The notes beneath the pieces were generated by a model that worked only from the letters and a program-made list of their open reading frames with translations, searched no databases and was not told where the DNA came from. From Trachythela sp. YZ-2020 (lineage: Eukaryota > Cnidaria > Anthozoa > Malacalcyonacea > Clavulariidae): 64,000 nucleotides of DNA. Each line of letters begins with the position of its first letter. Positions within the stretch are counted from its first letter, which is position 1. Shown one piece after another: positions 41,812 to 51,764 of this stretch. Both the position numbers and the translations under genes were made by a program. The stretch is taken from assembly GCA_016169945.1 (NCBI GenBank), contig JADLSH010000265.1, positions 707,001 to 771,000 on the forward strand. The letters are read 5' to 3'.

Positions 41812-41847
41812 AGACCAACACGTCACCTTCTTCGACATCTTATCCAG
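41812..41847 (+). CDS. Mini-exon 38, class B
   Basis: E-TNTSPSSTSYP; donor gtaagg. Confidence 0.6.
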
Positions 41848-42884
41848 GTAAGGAGTTTGCTTCATTGCATGCATGAGACAGGATGTAGTCGACACCTTAA
41901 AGCAAATGAAAACTGTACATATGTATAAATCACTTGACAGTATGAATGTATAAACTTATATTTCCAACGATTCGGAAATTTCTAAAGGTAAAACCTAGGT
42001 TACTGAATACATTAAAGGCCGGCTTTTTCTTACTTTCTTGTTTGTCAGGTTTCAGTTAAGATATTTTTCAAGTCGCAATTATGGGCAGATAAAAGTAGTG
42101 AATCAGTGCAATTCAGATTTACAAGAAATAGTGAAATTGACTGTCAATTTCGCCACTTGCTTGCCTAGCATGATTGTTTCTTTCATGCCTGTTTATTTGG
42201 AATATCAAAATCCAATTCGAAAAAGAATATATTTGTGACATTAACTAACAACATGAAATACGCAAGTGCCATCGAAAGATTGGTTTGTTTATTGTGGATA
42301 GAATTATCTAGTGGTTCTGTGTGTATAATGATCGAAAGATTTAAAATTTCAGGCAAACAAGAATCTATCGTTTTTGTATTAATAAGTTGTCTCACTCTGT
42401 ATTCGGAGGTGGACGTTTCCTGTGTTGGTTACGCCGATACAACCTCTATTTCAAGAGAGAGGGGTGGGGCAAATGCACCAATGTTGCCCTTGATGTGAGC
42501 GCACACGTTGGTAGAATTCAAATATGGCTTTCTGAAGTTGCGTTTAAGCTAGCAGCTTGCAATAATCTAGGAGAAGCTGTCAATTTCTGAATCTTGACGA
42601 CTTATATAGTCGCAGAATGAATTTACTTTCGTGTCGATTGAATTAACCCGAGAAAAAACGAACACAAATAATTCACGGCCGTTGTTTTATTTCCTAAAAG
42701 AACGTTCAAATTCAAAGATTGCCTGATGTTATTCGCAGTGGTTCAAAATCGGGGAAAGGGATTGAAAGTTTTTTACAACACACGCACGTACTCTGTGCGT
42801 CCAGGATATGAATATCAAGATAAGTGTTTGTCATTGCAAGATATATTGTTAATTGAATGCTTTTTCCATTCTCTTCTACAACAG

Positions 42885-42920
42885 AGACCAACACACCACC
42901 TTCTACGACATCTTATCCAG
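42885..42920 (+). CDS. Mini-exon 39, class C, last of the array
   Basis: E-TNTPPSTTSYP; donor gtgaat. The following intron diverges from other C introns after about 43,250, and no further copy is seen; the next in-phase acceptor proposed on this strand is the membrane exon at 62,707. Confidence 0.6.
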
Positions 42921-43680
42921 GTGAATACAAAATTTTGATTTTAAATGAAGTCATAATCAAGCAGTTGTATACAAAATATTTTCGGAGATAAGTCTTATTG
43001 CGATATATTTTTGAAGAGAACTGAAAAAAAACACCGATTTGAATCTTGTAAATTCATTTCTATACTCTCATTTACTTAGCATTTACTTTATCACAAGATT
43101 TTCCATTTCGTATACGGGAAGGTAAAAAAGATGCAAGTTATATTTGAAATAAAAAATATTTGTGTAATGAAAGAAAGCAAACAATGTCTATTAATTTAAT
43201 TAAGATCGGAAAGAATTTCTACATGTAATTTTAAAAACAAATTCCAGATCAACAAATAATAGAAAAAAGAAATGCATGGATTGTTCGAGCGCCTACATGC
43301 CCGCGTTTCAACCCAAACTCTATCATTTAGATCATCTCTTTGAAAATTTCCTATACACCTGAAGTTGCTTCATTGCATGCATGAGACAGGTTGTAGTGAC
43401 ACCTTAAAACTGCCCATATATATAAATCACTTGAGAGTTTGAATGCATATACTTTTAATTCCAACGTTTGCAAAACGAGTCCTTCTCAAAAGGTAATGCC
43501 TAGGTCACAGAAAAAGTTTTCGCTTTGAAAACGACAAAAACAGGATAACATGTTTTCTATGCGAGCTGTGATTGGTCAATACCCGTGCAGGATGAGACAA
43601 TTACGGACGGAAAATTTTATTCGCTTCGCGGGTTTGTTAAAATGTCCGTTGTGTCTTTATCGGTCTTTTATAAAATAATT

Positions 43681-43859
43681 ACCAAATGGTTTTCCGTGCA
43701 TGATTGTGTGATCCTAACACTTGGGATAGTGCTCGACTTTCTGAAAACTAAAACGGGTGAAATACTCGGGAATCGGCTCGTATTTTTTTACCTATTCAGA
43801 AAGACTCGCAACAACACGCGTGTTAGGATCACGTAATCCTGCACGGAAAACCATTCGGT
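43681..43859. mobile_element. Small foldback MITE
   Basis: Inverted arms 43,681-43,720 and 43,820-43,859 match at roughly 36 of 40 positions (ATGGTTTTCCGTGCA and GTGATCCTAACAC in both). A TA lies at each outer boundary, compatible with a Tc1/mariner-type TA target duplication. The 83-codon frame overlapping it (43,585-43,836) runs through the arms and is not considered a gene. Confidence 0.6.
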
Positions 43860-43860
43860 A

Positions 43861-44911
43861 ATCCTTTATCAATATATAGAAATTTGTTTAATATAAGTTT
43901 CCACGGAATTAATAGCGAAAAGCAGCTAAAAACCAATTGGGAATATAGATTTTAGTAAGCATGTAGTATTTTTCTACACAAAATTTTTATAAAATATCTA
44001 AATTTTTGTATCTGCACATGCAGACATATTGTTATCGTGCGAGTATGTGTCTTCGCTTGCAGGCAGTCAGCGACTAGTGCTCGGATGACCTCATCTTATT
44101 GACTTAGGATTATGTCATATGCCTAAAAACTCGTGAACTAAATAAGTAGAAATCACCCGTTACAAATTTGACTCACAATGCACAAAATATCAGCTTATTT
44201 TGGAACAGTCACGCCTGGGCAAAAGCGCTAGTGAGTTCTTGCTTAATATTTAGGGAAATTTAAGAAACTATATTCTTAGCAATTAACATGTTGAATGAAT
44301 TTAGGCCTGTTCAAACGTCGCATTTTGCATGTTTCGAATTCAATGTTGGAGTTATGTTCATGCAAAGTTCGACGACCGAAACAATTAAATTAGACGTTTT
44401 TATTTGCGGTCGACCGTAACTTAACATTTGACCGGTTCGGTCATGTTGAGTCCCGTCAGAGCAGCATTTATGATTTATTATAGCAGTAAAAAAGTATAAA
44501 CTTTATATTAACAACTCAACAAGTGTATTCCAGAACAACATGAAAAACTAACAACTTAAAAGCATGCGTTAATATCAATAGGTCCTGTATGTACTGTTCG
44601 AAAGAATCTGGTAACGAGTTAGCTATATATATATAACATATCCCTTTCTTAAGAGATTTAAAGTCTCTTATTATCGAAGTTGATGTAGTATTGGTACTAC
44701 ATATATTCTCAGTTTGTTGGATAGCTTAGAGTTTATTTGTGTCCTTTGTTTCCATGTTACGAAAGGATTTAGTCTGTCAATCGCTCCTGCAATTGCCTTT
44801 TTCGTCTTGGTCTATGGTTCCTTCGTTTTCTGTATCCTGGTTCTCCGCCGATCCCACTTGTTCTGCATCACAGTGTGCCATTTCGTCGTCTGTTTTCTGA
44901 TCCCAGGTTGA
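43861..44911. other. No gene recognised
   Basis: AT-rich sequence of about 1 kb. A short perfect hairpin, TAAGAGA-TTTAAAG-TCTCTTA, lies near 44,650-44,671. Nothing else was recognised; it is presumed intronic under the gene model. Confidence 0.5.
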
Positions 44912-45283
44912 TTACTCTTCTTCTTTGTCAGTAGGTTGCGTTGGATAATCTTTGTCCGTTCCCACTAGAGAATTTGCAGCTTTGAGTTGATTTGCGTCAC
45001 GGCACAGATCTCTTCCGTTCTTATTGCGTCTGATGGAGATTGATGATCTTTGAATTTTTGCGATGGTGTAAAAAGCTGATTCAAATGCCGTCGACCATTT
45101 ATCGGCCTTTTTCTGCTTCAGCAATACATAGTCTCTCAATGCAAATTTGTGTGTTTTTCAACCTTTCCTTGGTGTTGTGTCATTCGGTTCTTGTATTATT
45201 TGTCCCGCTCGTCAATTTCTCTGTTTCTCTCTCTTTGGTCAGTCTTTCGCGCAGCTTCGTGGTCTAGACGAGTACGTACATGT
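44912..45283 (-). pseudogene. Integrase C-terminal (GPY/F-like) tail, frameshifted
   Basis: Pieces include GVTPYEAMRDEHVRTRLD in one frame and RDYVLLKQKKADKWSTAFES followed by FYTIAKIQRSSISIRRN in another (44,912-45,139). Position after the integrase core and the VLLKQKK...YTI pattern match the C-terminal module of gypsy integrases. Confidence 0.65.
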
Positions 45284-45754
45284 TCATCCCGCATGGCTTC
45301 GTATGGCGTGACACCTGTGGCCGCATCGCACCATCATGGCTGCATGAACGTTTTTGCCTCCATTGCCCCTTGGCTTCTCTGGTGTTATCCGGTGGTGCGT
45401 AAATCGTTCATATTCTGCAAACTGCGCAAATTGTTCTGAGTTGAATGGAGGGCCGTTGTCTGAATCTACGTGTTTCAGTTTCAGTTTCACTTGGGTCGGT
45501 TTGAATGATGTTGAGTAGGTGACTTCGACTTCTGGGTATCGGGTTATTTTGTCGTCTATAGCCATTAAGTTGTAGTAACCACCTGGATACGGTCCCCCGA
45601 AGTCAATGGCGATCTCCTCCCAAGGTTTCTGTGGAATAACTGTTGGGTTGATGGGTTCTTCCGTATGCGGTCTAGTGGCGACCTGGCATTCGAAGTATTG
45701 CCCGATAAGGTGATCAATCATTGCGTTCATGGTTGGGAACCATCTCATGAGCAA
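45284..45754 (-). pseudogene. Ty3/gypsy integrase core fragment
   Basis: Contains PWEEIAIDFGGPYPGGYYN (first catalytic Asp region), LMAIDDKITRYPEVE, then HVDSDNGPPFNSEQFAQFAE (second Asp, DNGPPF signature) and HRITPEKPRGNGG, where the third catalytic residue (Glu in P-x-x-NGxxE) is replaced by the reading into NGGKN. The zinc-binding H2C2 region upstream is mostly lost. Confidence 0.85.
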
Positions 45755-45999
45755 TTTTTTATCATTTTCTTCTATAATTTGTTAGAAAGAGCAATCTGAT
45801 TCTTTCAGTAGATGAGACCTTTAGCTTCGTATAGCTCGTCTTTGAAAGCAGTGAAAGGTAATATGTCAGGATCTTTCTTGTACGCCATCCAATTTCCTTC
45901 GTGTATGATCAGGCTAATCTTTTGAAGAGTGTGATTTTCGGCTGTTGCAGCTTTGATTTTATTTAAAACAATGGCTTGTTCTGTTTCAGTGACACTCTT

Positions 46000-46530
46000 G
46001 ATAATTTCTTCTGTCTCACCTTCTCTTGTTTCAGGCAGGGAGAGGAAGCTCTTGTCGAGAGAGGAAGTCCATGGGATCAGTTTTATCTATTCCTGGTTCG
46101 TATCGCATTTCACAATCCACGTCCTGCATGTCCATTACCCACTTCTCGATACGTGGTGGGAGCTTCCGTTGGCTAATTTTTTCAACAGAGGGAGCAACGG
46201 TTTATGCGCTGTAACAATGGTGAATCTAGGGGCTCCCATTATGTAGATGCTGAACCGATCCTTCGCCCACGTTACACATAGCGCATCTTTCTCGGTTTGG
46301 CTGTATCGCCATTCGACATTGGTAAGTGTACGGCTGATGAAGTTAACTGGCTGCCATCCTTTCTCAATACGTTGAAACAGACCAGCTGAGAGGCCTTCGT
46401 TTTAGCTCGCTGCTGTTCTAACCATGGTCGGTCGTTCAGGGTTGATAAATGCTATGGTATCATCATTGGAGATGCTGTGCTTCAGTTTCTCGAATGCGTC
46501 TTGTTCTGCTGGGCCCCAGTGGTACTTCAT
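46000..46530 (-). pseudogene. Ty3/gypsy RNase H domain
   Basis: Starts KYHWGPAEQDAFEKLKHSI, continues through an in-frame TAA (46,402-46,404) into PVNFISRTLTNVEWRYSQTE and KDALCVTWAKDRFSIYI, then shifts frame near 46,140 to EKWVMDMQDVDCEMRY...DFLSR. The FxSRTL, E-x-x-Y-x-x-x-E-x-x-A-L and final DFLSR signatures are typical of gypsy RNase H. One stop and at least one frameshift make it non-functional. Confidence 0.82.
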
Positions 46531-46775
46531 CTCGTTGCGGGTTAATTATCTTAATGGTTGCGTCAGGGAGCCATCTCAGGGGATAAATTTCGCCAGATAT
46601 CCTGTCATGTCAAGGAAACTTCATACTTTCGATTTCGATGCAACAGCTCGTGATGCAGGATTGAGGGCAATCGTTGGTGGTAGCGTTGCCGGAGGACCAT
46701 CTTGGTCCAAATGCTGCAGTCATGAAATGTGTGGATGAAATCTTCTACAACAGGAGTTTGGGTAATTCGGCATCA

Positions 46776-46973
46776 TTCCATGTATTTGTTCGGAACCCGG
46801 AGATCAACGCTGACTCGGATCATATGTGGGCCCAATTCTTCTTTGGGTGTCTTCGCAAATCTCGGTTTGGGTTGTATCACAAGAGGGGAGCACTTTGTTA
46901 CTGGTTCGTTCTCAGGCACTTTTTCAAATAAGACTTCTTCCACTCCTTGCTGTAACCATTCCTTCAGCGGCTT
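46776..46973 (-). pseudogene. Ty3/gypsy reverse transcriptase, N-terminal piece
   Basis: Reads KPLKEWLQQGVEEVLFEKV..., then CSPLVIQPKPRF and IRVSVDLRVPNKYME before a TGA. This is the conserved start of the gypsy RT domain (the W-x-x-x-GV, SPLV and VDLR-x-PN segments). The catalytic YxDD core that should follow is not readable, because the next 240 bp shift frame. Confidence 0.8.
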
Positions 46974-46984
46974 TTGTTGGTGGT

Positions 46985-47990
46985 AGTTTAGTCCAATTTA
47001 GTTTAATAATTATGCTTCTCTAAGCATCTCAATACATACAGATAACTCAAACATGCAATAAAATTTACAGTATAAACCTATATATACAATATAAACCTAT
47101 ATACAACATAGAAATTTTACAAATAGTCATAATGGTTTAAAAATCTCCTCCGAAAGTTCCCAAAAGCCATTATTAATACCCTGCCTAATTGAATCTTGTT
47201 TGTGCTGTTCTAGTAGTATTTTTAAATTTGTGACTGAAACAGTAGCCCTAACTTCTATAGGTATTCTATTCCAATATTCAAGCGATCTACACTTAAATAA
47301 GTCCTGGTACAACGTTGTGTTAGATCCGTGCATTAACAAGTTCCGTTTACCAGAATTGTCACTTCTAAACGTATGTTGTCCATAAGAAACAATACTGTTT
47401 TCCATTTTAAACATCTCCATGAGGTCGCCACTCGTTCTTCGCTCCAATAATGTTGTAAGTCCCAATTTCATCAGTCTCTCTTTGTATGACACATACTCCA
47501 GCCCCCTAATTACCTTCGTAAATTTGCGTTGGCAGTTCTCAATGTCCATTATACTTTGCCAATTACCATATCTAGGCCGGGGGGCCCACACCTGAACACA
47601 ATATTCAAGATGTGGTCTGATCAGCGATTTGTAAATAGGCAATAACACGTTAGATTCCCGATGAACTACATTTCTTAAAGTCCATTAAGTCATCTGTTTG
47701 GCTTTCCAAATGTTTTTCTCAATGTTATTAGACCTAGAAAGAGTTTCCACACCCAAATTTTGTTCTTCCCCAACTACCTTGAGTTCGTTATCACTAACGA
47801 AATAACTCTGCCGTTATTTTTGCCAAGGTGAACAACAGTACATTTCTTAGGGTTAAACTTCATACCCCATTCGGATTCTCAATTTTATACACACTCCAAA
47901 TCTTCCTTTATTACTTCAGGATCGTTTGCATCACCTACAAACATTATATCGTTCGCAAAAAGCTTAATAGTCGATATAACAATCTCAGGT
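46985..47990 (-). mobile_element. 5'-truncated LINE fragment (CR1/L2-like)
   Basis: The minus strand carries the last third of a LINE ORF2 followed by an A/T-rich 3' region (46,985-47,126). Upstream of the intact frame, the sequence 47,650-47,990 still shows shifted pieces of the RT (an altered LFANDIMFVGDAN in place of the FADD box, then FNPKKCTVVHLGKN). Boundaries are approximate; the right edge abuts the ~190-bp satellite. Confidence 0.75.
47127..47648 (-). pseudogene. LINE ORF2 C-terminal domain
   Basis: 173 codons beginning LLPIYKSLIRPHLEYCVQVW and containing CQRKFTKVIRGLEYVSYKER, LERRTSGDLMEMFKM and, near the end, YWNRIPIEVRATVSVTNLK. This is the thumb and C-terminal region downstream of the RT fingers/palm in CR1/L2/Jockey-group LINEs. 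It lacks the catalytic palm and the endonuclease, so it is a dead fragment. Confidence 0.85.
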
Positions 47991-48189
47991 AAAACGTTGA
48001 TAACTACAACACATCGATTTCAATAAATAAGTATTTGCGCAAAATCTAAATGGAGGATTACTTTGAAAGTCGAGTACGTTGTACAAAATTTACCTGTTTT
48101 TCGAATGATATAGAATATGCGTTTGGCACAATTACAGACATCCGACAAATGTGATGACACATGAGAATTCTCAATACGAGAAGTCAAAT
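47990..48189 (+). repeat. ~190-bp satellite, forward copy left of the palindrome
   Basis: Recognised by GCGCAAAATCTAAATGGAGGATT, GTCGAGTACGTTGTACA and GCGTTTGGCACAATTACAGACA. It is interrupted at 48,190 by the palindromic element and resumes after it. Confidence 0.7.
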
Positions 48190-48923
48190 CACAGGAGGCC
48201 CAGGCTCTATTTGCCCGCGCCCGCCTGTGACTTCCTTATAACGAGGGAAGGAAGGAAACATTGAGCCCAAAATAGTCCAGACTTGGCATATGTTACACGA
48301 AACTATCCTCGATTTTTCGCCTTTAAATGCATTTCTTTCGAGATTAATCGATATCCTCTGCAAGAATGATACCGTACAACTCTCAAAACAACGATGCTTT
48401 AATCAAAAAGCTTAAATTCGCTCTAAAATCCGTGAGGGAATGACAAAATTTGGCAAAAATATATCCGCGTGCCTGGTTTGCTGTTAAAAAACCGGAAGTC
48501 GTTGAACAACTCAAAATACACTCAAACCTGATTGGACGACGAATATCAACAAAATTTTCAAATTTCAAAGTTGTCCAATCAGGTTTGAGTGTATTTTGAG
48601 TTTTTCAACGATTTCCGGTTTTTTAACAGCAAACGAGGCACGCGGATATATTTTTACCAAATTTTGTCATTCCCTCTCGGATTTTAGAGCGAATTTAAAA
48701 TTTTTGAATAAAGCATCGTTGTTTTGAGAGTTGTACGGTATCATTCTTGCAGGGGATATCAATTAATCTCGAAAGAAATGCATTTAAAGCCGAAAAATCG
48801 AGGATAGTTTCGTGTAACATATGCCAAGTCTGGGCTATTTTGGGCTCAATGTTTCCTTCCTTCCCAGCTCGTTATAAGGAAGTCACAGGCGGGCGCGGGC
48901 AAATAGAGCCTGGGCCTCCTGTG
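48190..48923. mobile_element. 734-bp near-perfect palindromic (foldback) element
   Basis: Arms of about 350 bp (48,190-48,540 and 48,571-48,923) are inverted copies of each other; the left end begins CACAGGAGGCCCAGGC and the right end finishes GCCTGGGCCTCCTGTG. The loop is only about 30 bp. The 7-bp direct repeat GTCAAAT (48,183-48,189 and 48,924-48,930) flanks it and is shared with the interrupted satellite, so it looks like a target duplication. Small indels separate the arms (for example ACGAGGGAAGG against CCCAGCTCG). No coding capacity; transposon superfamily uncertain. Confidence 0.8.
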
Positions 48924-49240
48924 GTCAAATATGTGAAAATTACGACACATAACTTTTGCACAAAATCTAAGTCGTGGATTGCTTTTAAAACCGACTATAT
49001 TGTACAGAATTTCGCGGTATTTCCAATCATATACAACAATCCTTTGGCGCAACTACAGAAAGTCCACGATTTTCATAATATATAAGACTTAATTGTCAAT
49101 ATGAGAGTTCAAATTTGGCAAAACTACAAATATATCCATTTCGCAATGCATTTGTCGTCAAGGTCGAATATGTTATACAGAATTTTTCTGTCTTTCCAAT
49201 TATATACAATATGCGTTTGGCACAATTACAGTCAGTCGAC
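48924..49240 (+). repeat. ~190-bp satellite, forward copies right of the palindrome
   Basis: Nearly two units (GACTTAATTGTCAATATGAGAG near 49,085, then TTTGGCACAATTACAGTCAGTC near 49,212) run up to the LINE insertion at about 49,240. Confidence 0.7.
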
Positions 49241-49242
49241 AA

Positions 49243-49520
49243 TTGCAATTAAAATTAAGAATAGGTTATTTAACCGTGGTGATAAAGATAAATATAAATT
49301 ATATAGAAACAAAATTTTGACACTCACTCGACAGAGTAAAAAAGACTATTATCATCGATATTTTGAATACAACTTTGCAAACACTAAAAAGACTTGGGAA
49401 GGTATAAACGAATTAATCAACCGGAAGAAACAGTCAATTAGACCTATCCCGTCTTTAAAATGTCCTACAAGCAATAGAATGATATATGACGAAAGTAAGT
49501 TTCCCAAATATATTCAATAA
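49243..49520 (+). pseudogene. LINE ORF2 linker region
   Basis: Frame with KYKLYRNKILTLTRQSKKDY and TKKTWEGINELINRKKQ, the segment between endonuclease and RT in CR1/L2-type ORF2. The first 48 codons of the open frame (49,101-49,240) are satellite read-through, not LINE. Confidence 0.75.
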
Positions 49521-50406
49521 ATCTTTTTCATCAGTGGGTCACAATTTAGCTAGTAAAATGCCAATTTCACAAATTCCATTCACATATTATCTGCCAAAAG
49601 TTAACAACCCAGGATCGTTCCAATTTAATCCTATCACGCCGCATGAGATTGAAATAGAAATTATGTTAATTCCTATGAAAAAGGCACATGGCCTATATTC
49701 ATGTCCAACTCGTATTTTAAAATGTGCTCGACACATTTTATCTAATCCTTTATCTGATTTAATGAATAAATCGGTTGAATGCGGCCAATATCCAGCCAAA
49801 TTGAAGCATTCAAAAGTTATCCCTATTTATAAAGAGGATGATGAAACTGACCCCTCTAATTATAGACCAATATCTCTTCTATCAATTTTTAACAAAATCT
49901 TTGAAAAATTGATGTATAATCGTTTAAAATCTTTTTTTGGGAAACATGATATCATATTTAAATCTCAGTATGGTTTTCGGGAAAAATATTCAACTCAGCA
50001 TCCAATTTTGGATATAGTAAATAAAGTCCAATTTAATATGTCTCGCAAATTATTTACTTGTGGTATTTTTATTGATCTGCAAAAGGCATTTGATACTGTA
50101 AATTACTCAATACTTTTGAAAAAATTGCATCATTATGGAATACGAGGGATTATAAACGACTGGTTTTCCTCTTACTTGATAGGTCGTATTCAAACTGTTC
50201 AAATGGGTGTAAATATATCTGAAAAAGAGGAAACCCTATCTGGCGTCCCCCAGGGATCTGTCCTGGGCCCGCTACTATTTTTGATTTATATAAATGATAT
50301 CTATAACTCTTCTGATAAACTGGCGTTCTCTTTATTCGCAGATGACACCAACTTGCTATATGCCGATAAGAATTTAAAATCATTACAAAAATATTGTCAA
50401 TGCTGA
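49486..50406 (+). pseudogene. LINE reverse transcriptase domain
   Basis: All core RT motifs are visible: SNYRPISLLSIFNKIFEKL (motifs 1-2), SQYGFREKYSTQHPI, FIDLQKAFDTVNY (motif A, catalytic Asp), SGVPQGSVLGPLLFLIYIND (motif B) and LFADDTNLLYA (motif C, catalytic FADD). The frame ends at a TGA created by a frameshift near 50,385. Catalytic residues are intact, so the copy died recently or is nearly intact in its RT. Confidence 0.9.
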
Positions 50407-51241
50407 ACTTGTTAATATCTACAATTGGTTAACAGCAAATAAATTATCCTTAAATATCAAAAAATCTAATTTCATTATTTTTCATTCTTGCCAAAAACGG
50501 TTGGATTATGCGGTAGATTTAAAGATGTATGATCCACAGTCCAATACTTTCGCCTCCCTAGCACCTAAAAATTACATTAAATACCTTGGCGTTCTCATGG
50601 ACTCAAATCTAACATGGAAATATCATATTGGGTACATCGCTTCAAATCTTAGCAAACGAATTGCCATAATTTCTAGACTGCGTCATTTTGTACCAGTTAG
50701 TACCCTAAAAAGTATTTATCAGTCCCTTATGCTGCCTTACCTAACTTATGGTATCGTTGTATGGGGCCATGCTGCAAAATGTTACATTGAAAAAATCCTT
50801 AAACTTCAAAAACGCGCTCTCCGTTTAATATACTCTGCACATTATCTTTCTCATGCCATTCCATATTTTCACTCAGCAAATGTTCTGCCAATAAATTTGC
50901 TTTATTTTAAATCAGTATCAATATTAATGCATGATGTATCCAAAACTGTAGTACCCCCAAATATATCAGCTTTGTTTACTGCATTAAGTCAGGTACATAA
51001 ACACAACACCAGATCTTCCACTAGGAAGAACTACCACGTTGAATATTCAGGTTTAGATGTACAAAGAAAGTCATTTTCAAAAATGGGAGTTAGCATCTGG
51101 AATAGCATTCCAGCAGATCTACGTGAAACACCAAAGAATCACTTTAAAAAAGCTTTCCATCGGAAGCTACTTCAAATATTAGAAAAGAAAGATGATTATA
51201 TTGATATTCCAACTTTACAAAAAGAAATTGCAATAATCTAA
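50387..51241 (+). pseudogene. LINE ORF2 C-terminal half
   Basis: Resumes in the +1 frame with NAELVNIYNWLTANKLSLNI, then YIKYLGVLMDSNLTWKYHI, the SIYQSLMLPYLTYGIVVWGH segment, LKLQKRALRLIY and, near the end, SIWNSIPADLRE, all standard for the region after the FADD box. It stops at a natural TAA before the A-rich tail. Confidence 0.85.
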
Positions 51242-51262
51242 AAGTTAAATAAAAAAAAAATA

Positions 51263-51490
51263 ATCTATCATTTTACGATTTTGGCTTTTGGTCTGATTAC
51301 TCATTAGAGTTTGTGTTTGATCATCCGTCAGATATTATGTTTGTATATACGGTGAATGTGTTTCTGTCGGATATATAGTATTATAATATAGCCAACCACA
51401 ATGCTGCAATCTGATTGGTTGTCTACTAGCAGGATATTTTGTGATATCCTACTAGTAGAGCAATATCCTACTAGTAGGGAAAAAAACAAA
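51263..51490. other. AT-rich leader of the Crypton-like fragment with inverted motifs
   Basis: Contains a hairpin CTACTAGCAGGATAT / ATATCCTACTAGTAG (51,423-51,458) and a third CCTACTAGTAGG copy at about 51,468-51,479, ten bases before the ATG at 51,491. These may be terminal or promoter repeats of the element whose first exon follows. Confidence 0.4.
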
Positions 51491-51602
51491 ATGGCTTCCA
51501 GATTTGTAAGCATGAATGATGAAGAAATTGGAGTTTTGCTTCAAAATAGCACGCCTAAGAACACAAAAAAGGCAACAAAATTTGGAATGAAGGTTTTTAA
51601 CG
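51491..51602 (+). pseudogene. Crypton-like (DUF3504-type) first exon
   Basis: ATG then MASRFVSMNDEEIGVLLQNS, followed by TPKNTKKATKFGMKVFN, with a donor at G|GTAAGC (phase 1). The pattern N-T-K-K-x-T-K-x-x-x-K-V-F is the N-terminal motif of Crypton-type tyrosine-recombinase elements and of the animal genes derived from them (QRICH1, ZMYM2, KIAA1958). Only this N-terminal module is present; no recombinase catalytic domain was found in the window, so it is a fragment of a mobile element rather than a host gene. Family assignment is by motif recall. Confidence 0.5.
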
Positions 51603-51764
51603 GTAAGCCAAATGTAAATGTGTATAAAATTTATACTTAAAAAGAAATTACGAAAAGTAAACATGTATCGCAAAATAATCGCTTTTAATTTGCATTTGCC
51701 TGATTTGGCCATAAAAACAAAACAAAACATGAAAACATCTTTTATTTTTCGTTTAATTTTATAG

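Larger units (their letters stand above)
1..43520 (+). repeat. Nested tandem array carrying the mini-exons
   Basis: The whole stretch consists of diverged copies of one family of units. Each exon is preceded by about 200 bp of shared sequence, recognisable by AACGTTCAAATT, GGTTGAGAATCGG, GACATGAATATCAAG and TATTGTTAATTG. Exon-to-exon spacings fall into fixed sizes: A-B about 463 bp, B-C and D-C about 1,072, C-D about 1,195, D-A about 1,060, C-E about 1,247 and E-C about 1,527. B and D introns begin gtaaggagtttgcttcattg; A, C and E introns begin gtraat and share the next several hundred bases. The last unit decays between about 43,250 and 43,520. The array runs off the left edge of the window, so its true size is unknown. 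The many 60-120-codon open frames in the introns recur with each unit but are broken by indels between copies, so they are not called as genes. Confidence 0.95.
44912..46973 (-). mobile_element. Decayed Ty3/gypsy retrotransposon (pol fragment)
   Basis: On the minus strand, in pol order, lie reverse transcriptase (about 46,776-46,973), RNase H (about 46,000-46,530), integrase core (45,284-45,754) and an integrase C-terminal tail (44,912-45,283). The order RT-RH-IN is that of Ty3/gypsy pol. Frames are broken by stops and shifts, the central RT catalytic region is scrambled, and no gag, protease or LTRs were found, so the copy is dead and truncated at both ends. The plus-strand open frames of 60-104 codons here are antisense shadows. 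Confidence 0.85.
49240..51262 (+). mobile_element. 5'-truncated, nearly readable LINE (CR1/L2-like)
   Basis: A LINE inserted into the ~190-bp satellite. It lacks the endonuclease but keeps the linker, the complete RT and the C-terminal domain, ending in an A-rich stretch (AAATAAAAAAAAAATAA near 51,247). Two single-base frameshifts, near 49,495 and 50,385, split one long ORF into three frames. The satellite resumes only near 52,040, so further insertions lie between. Confidence 0.85.

Noticed and set aside
43585..43836. 83-codon plus-strand frame
   Set aside because: It runs through the inverted arms of the small foldback element.
45953..47023. Several plus-strand frames of 62-104 codons
   Set aside because: Antisense shadows of the Ty3/gypsy RT and RNase H on the minus strand.
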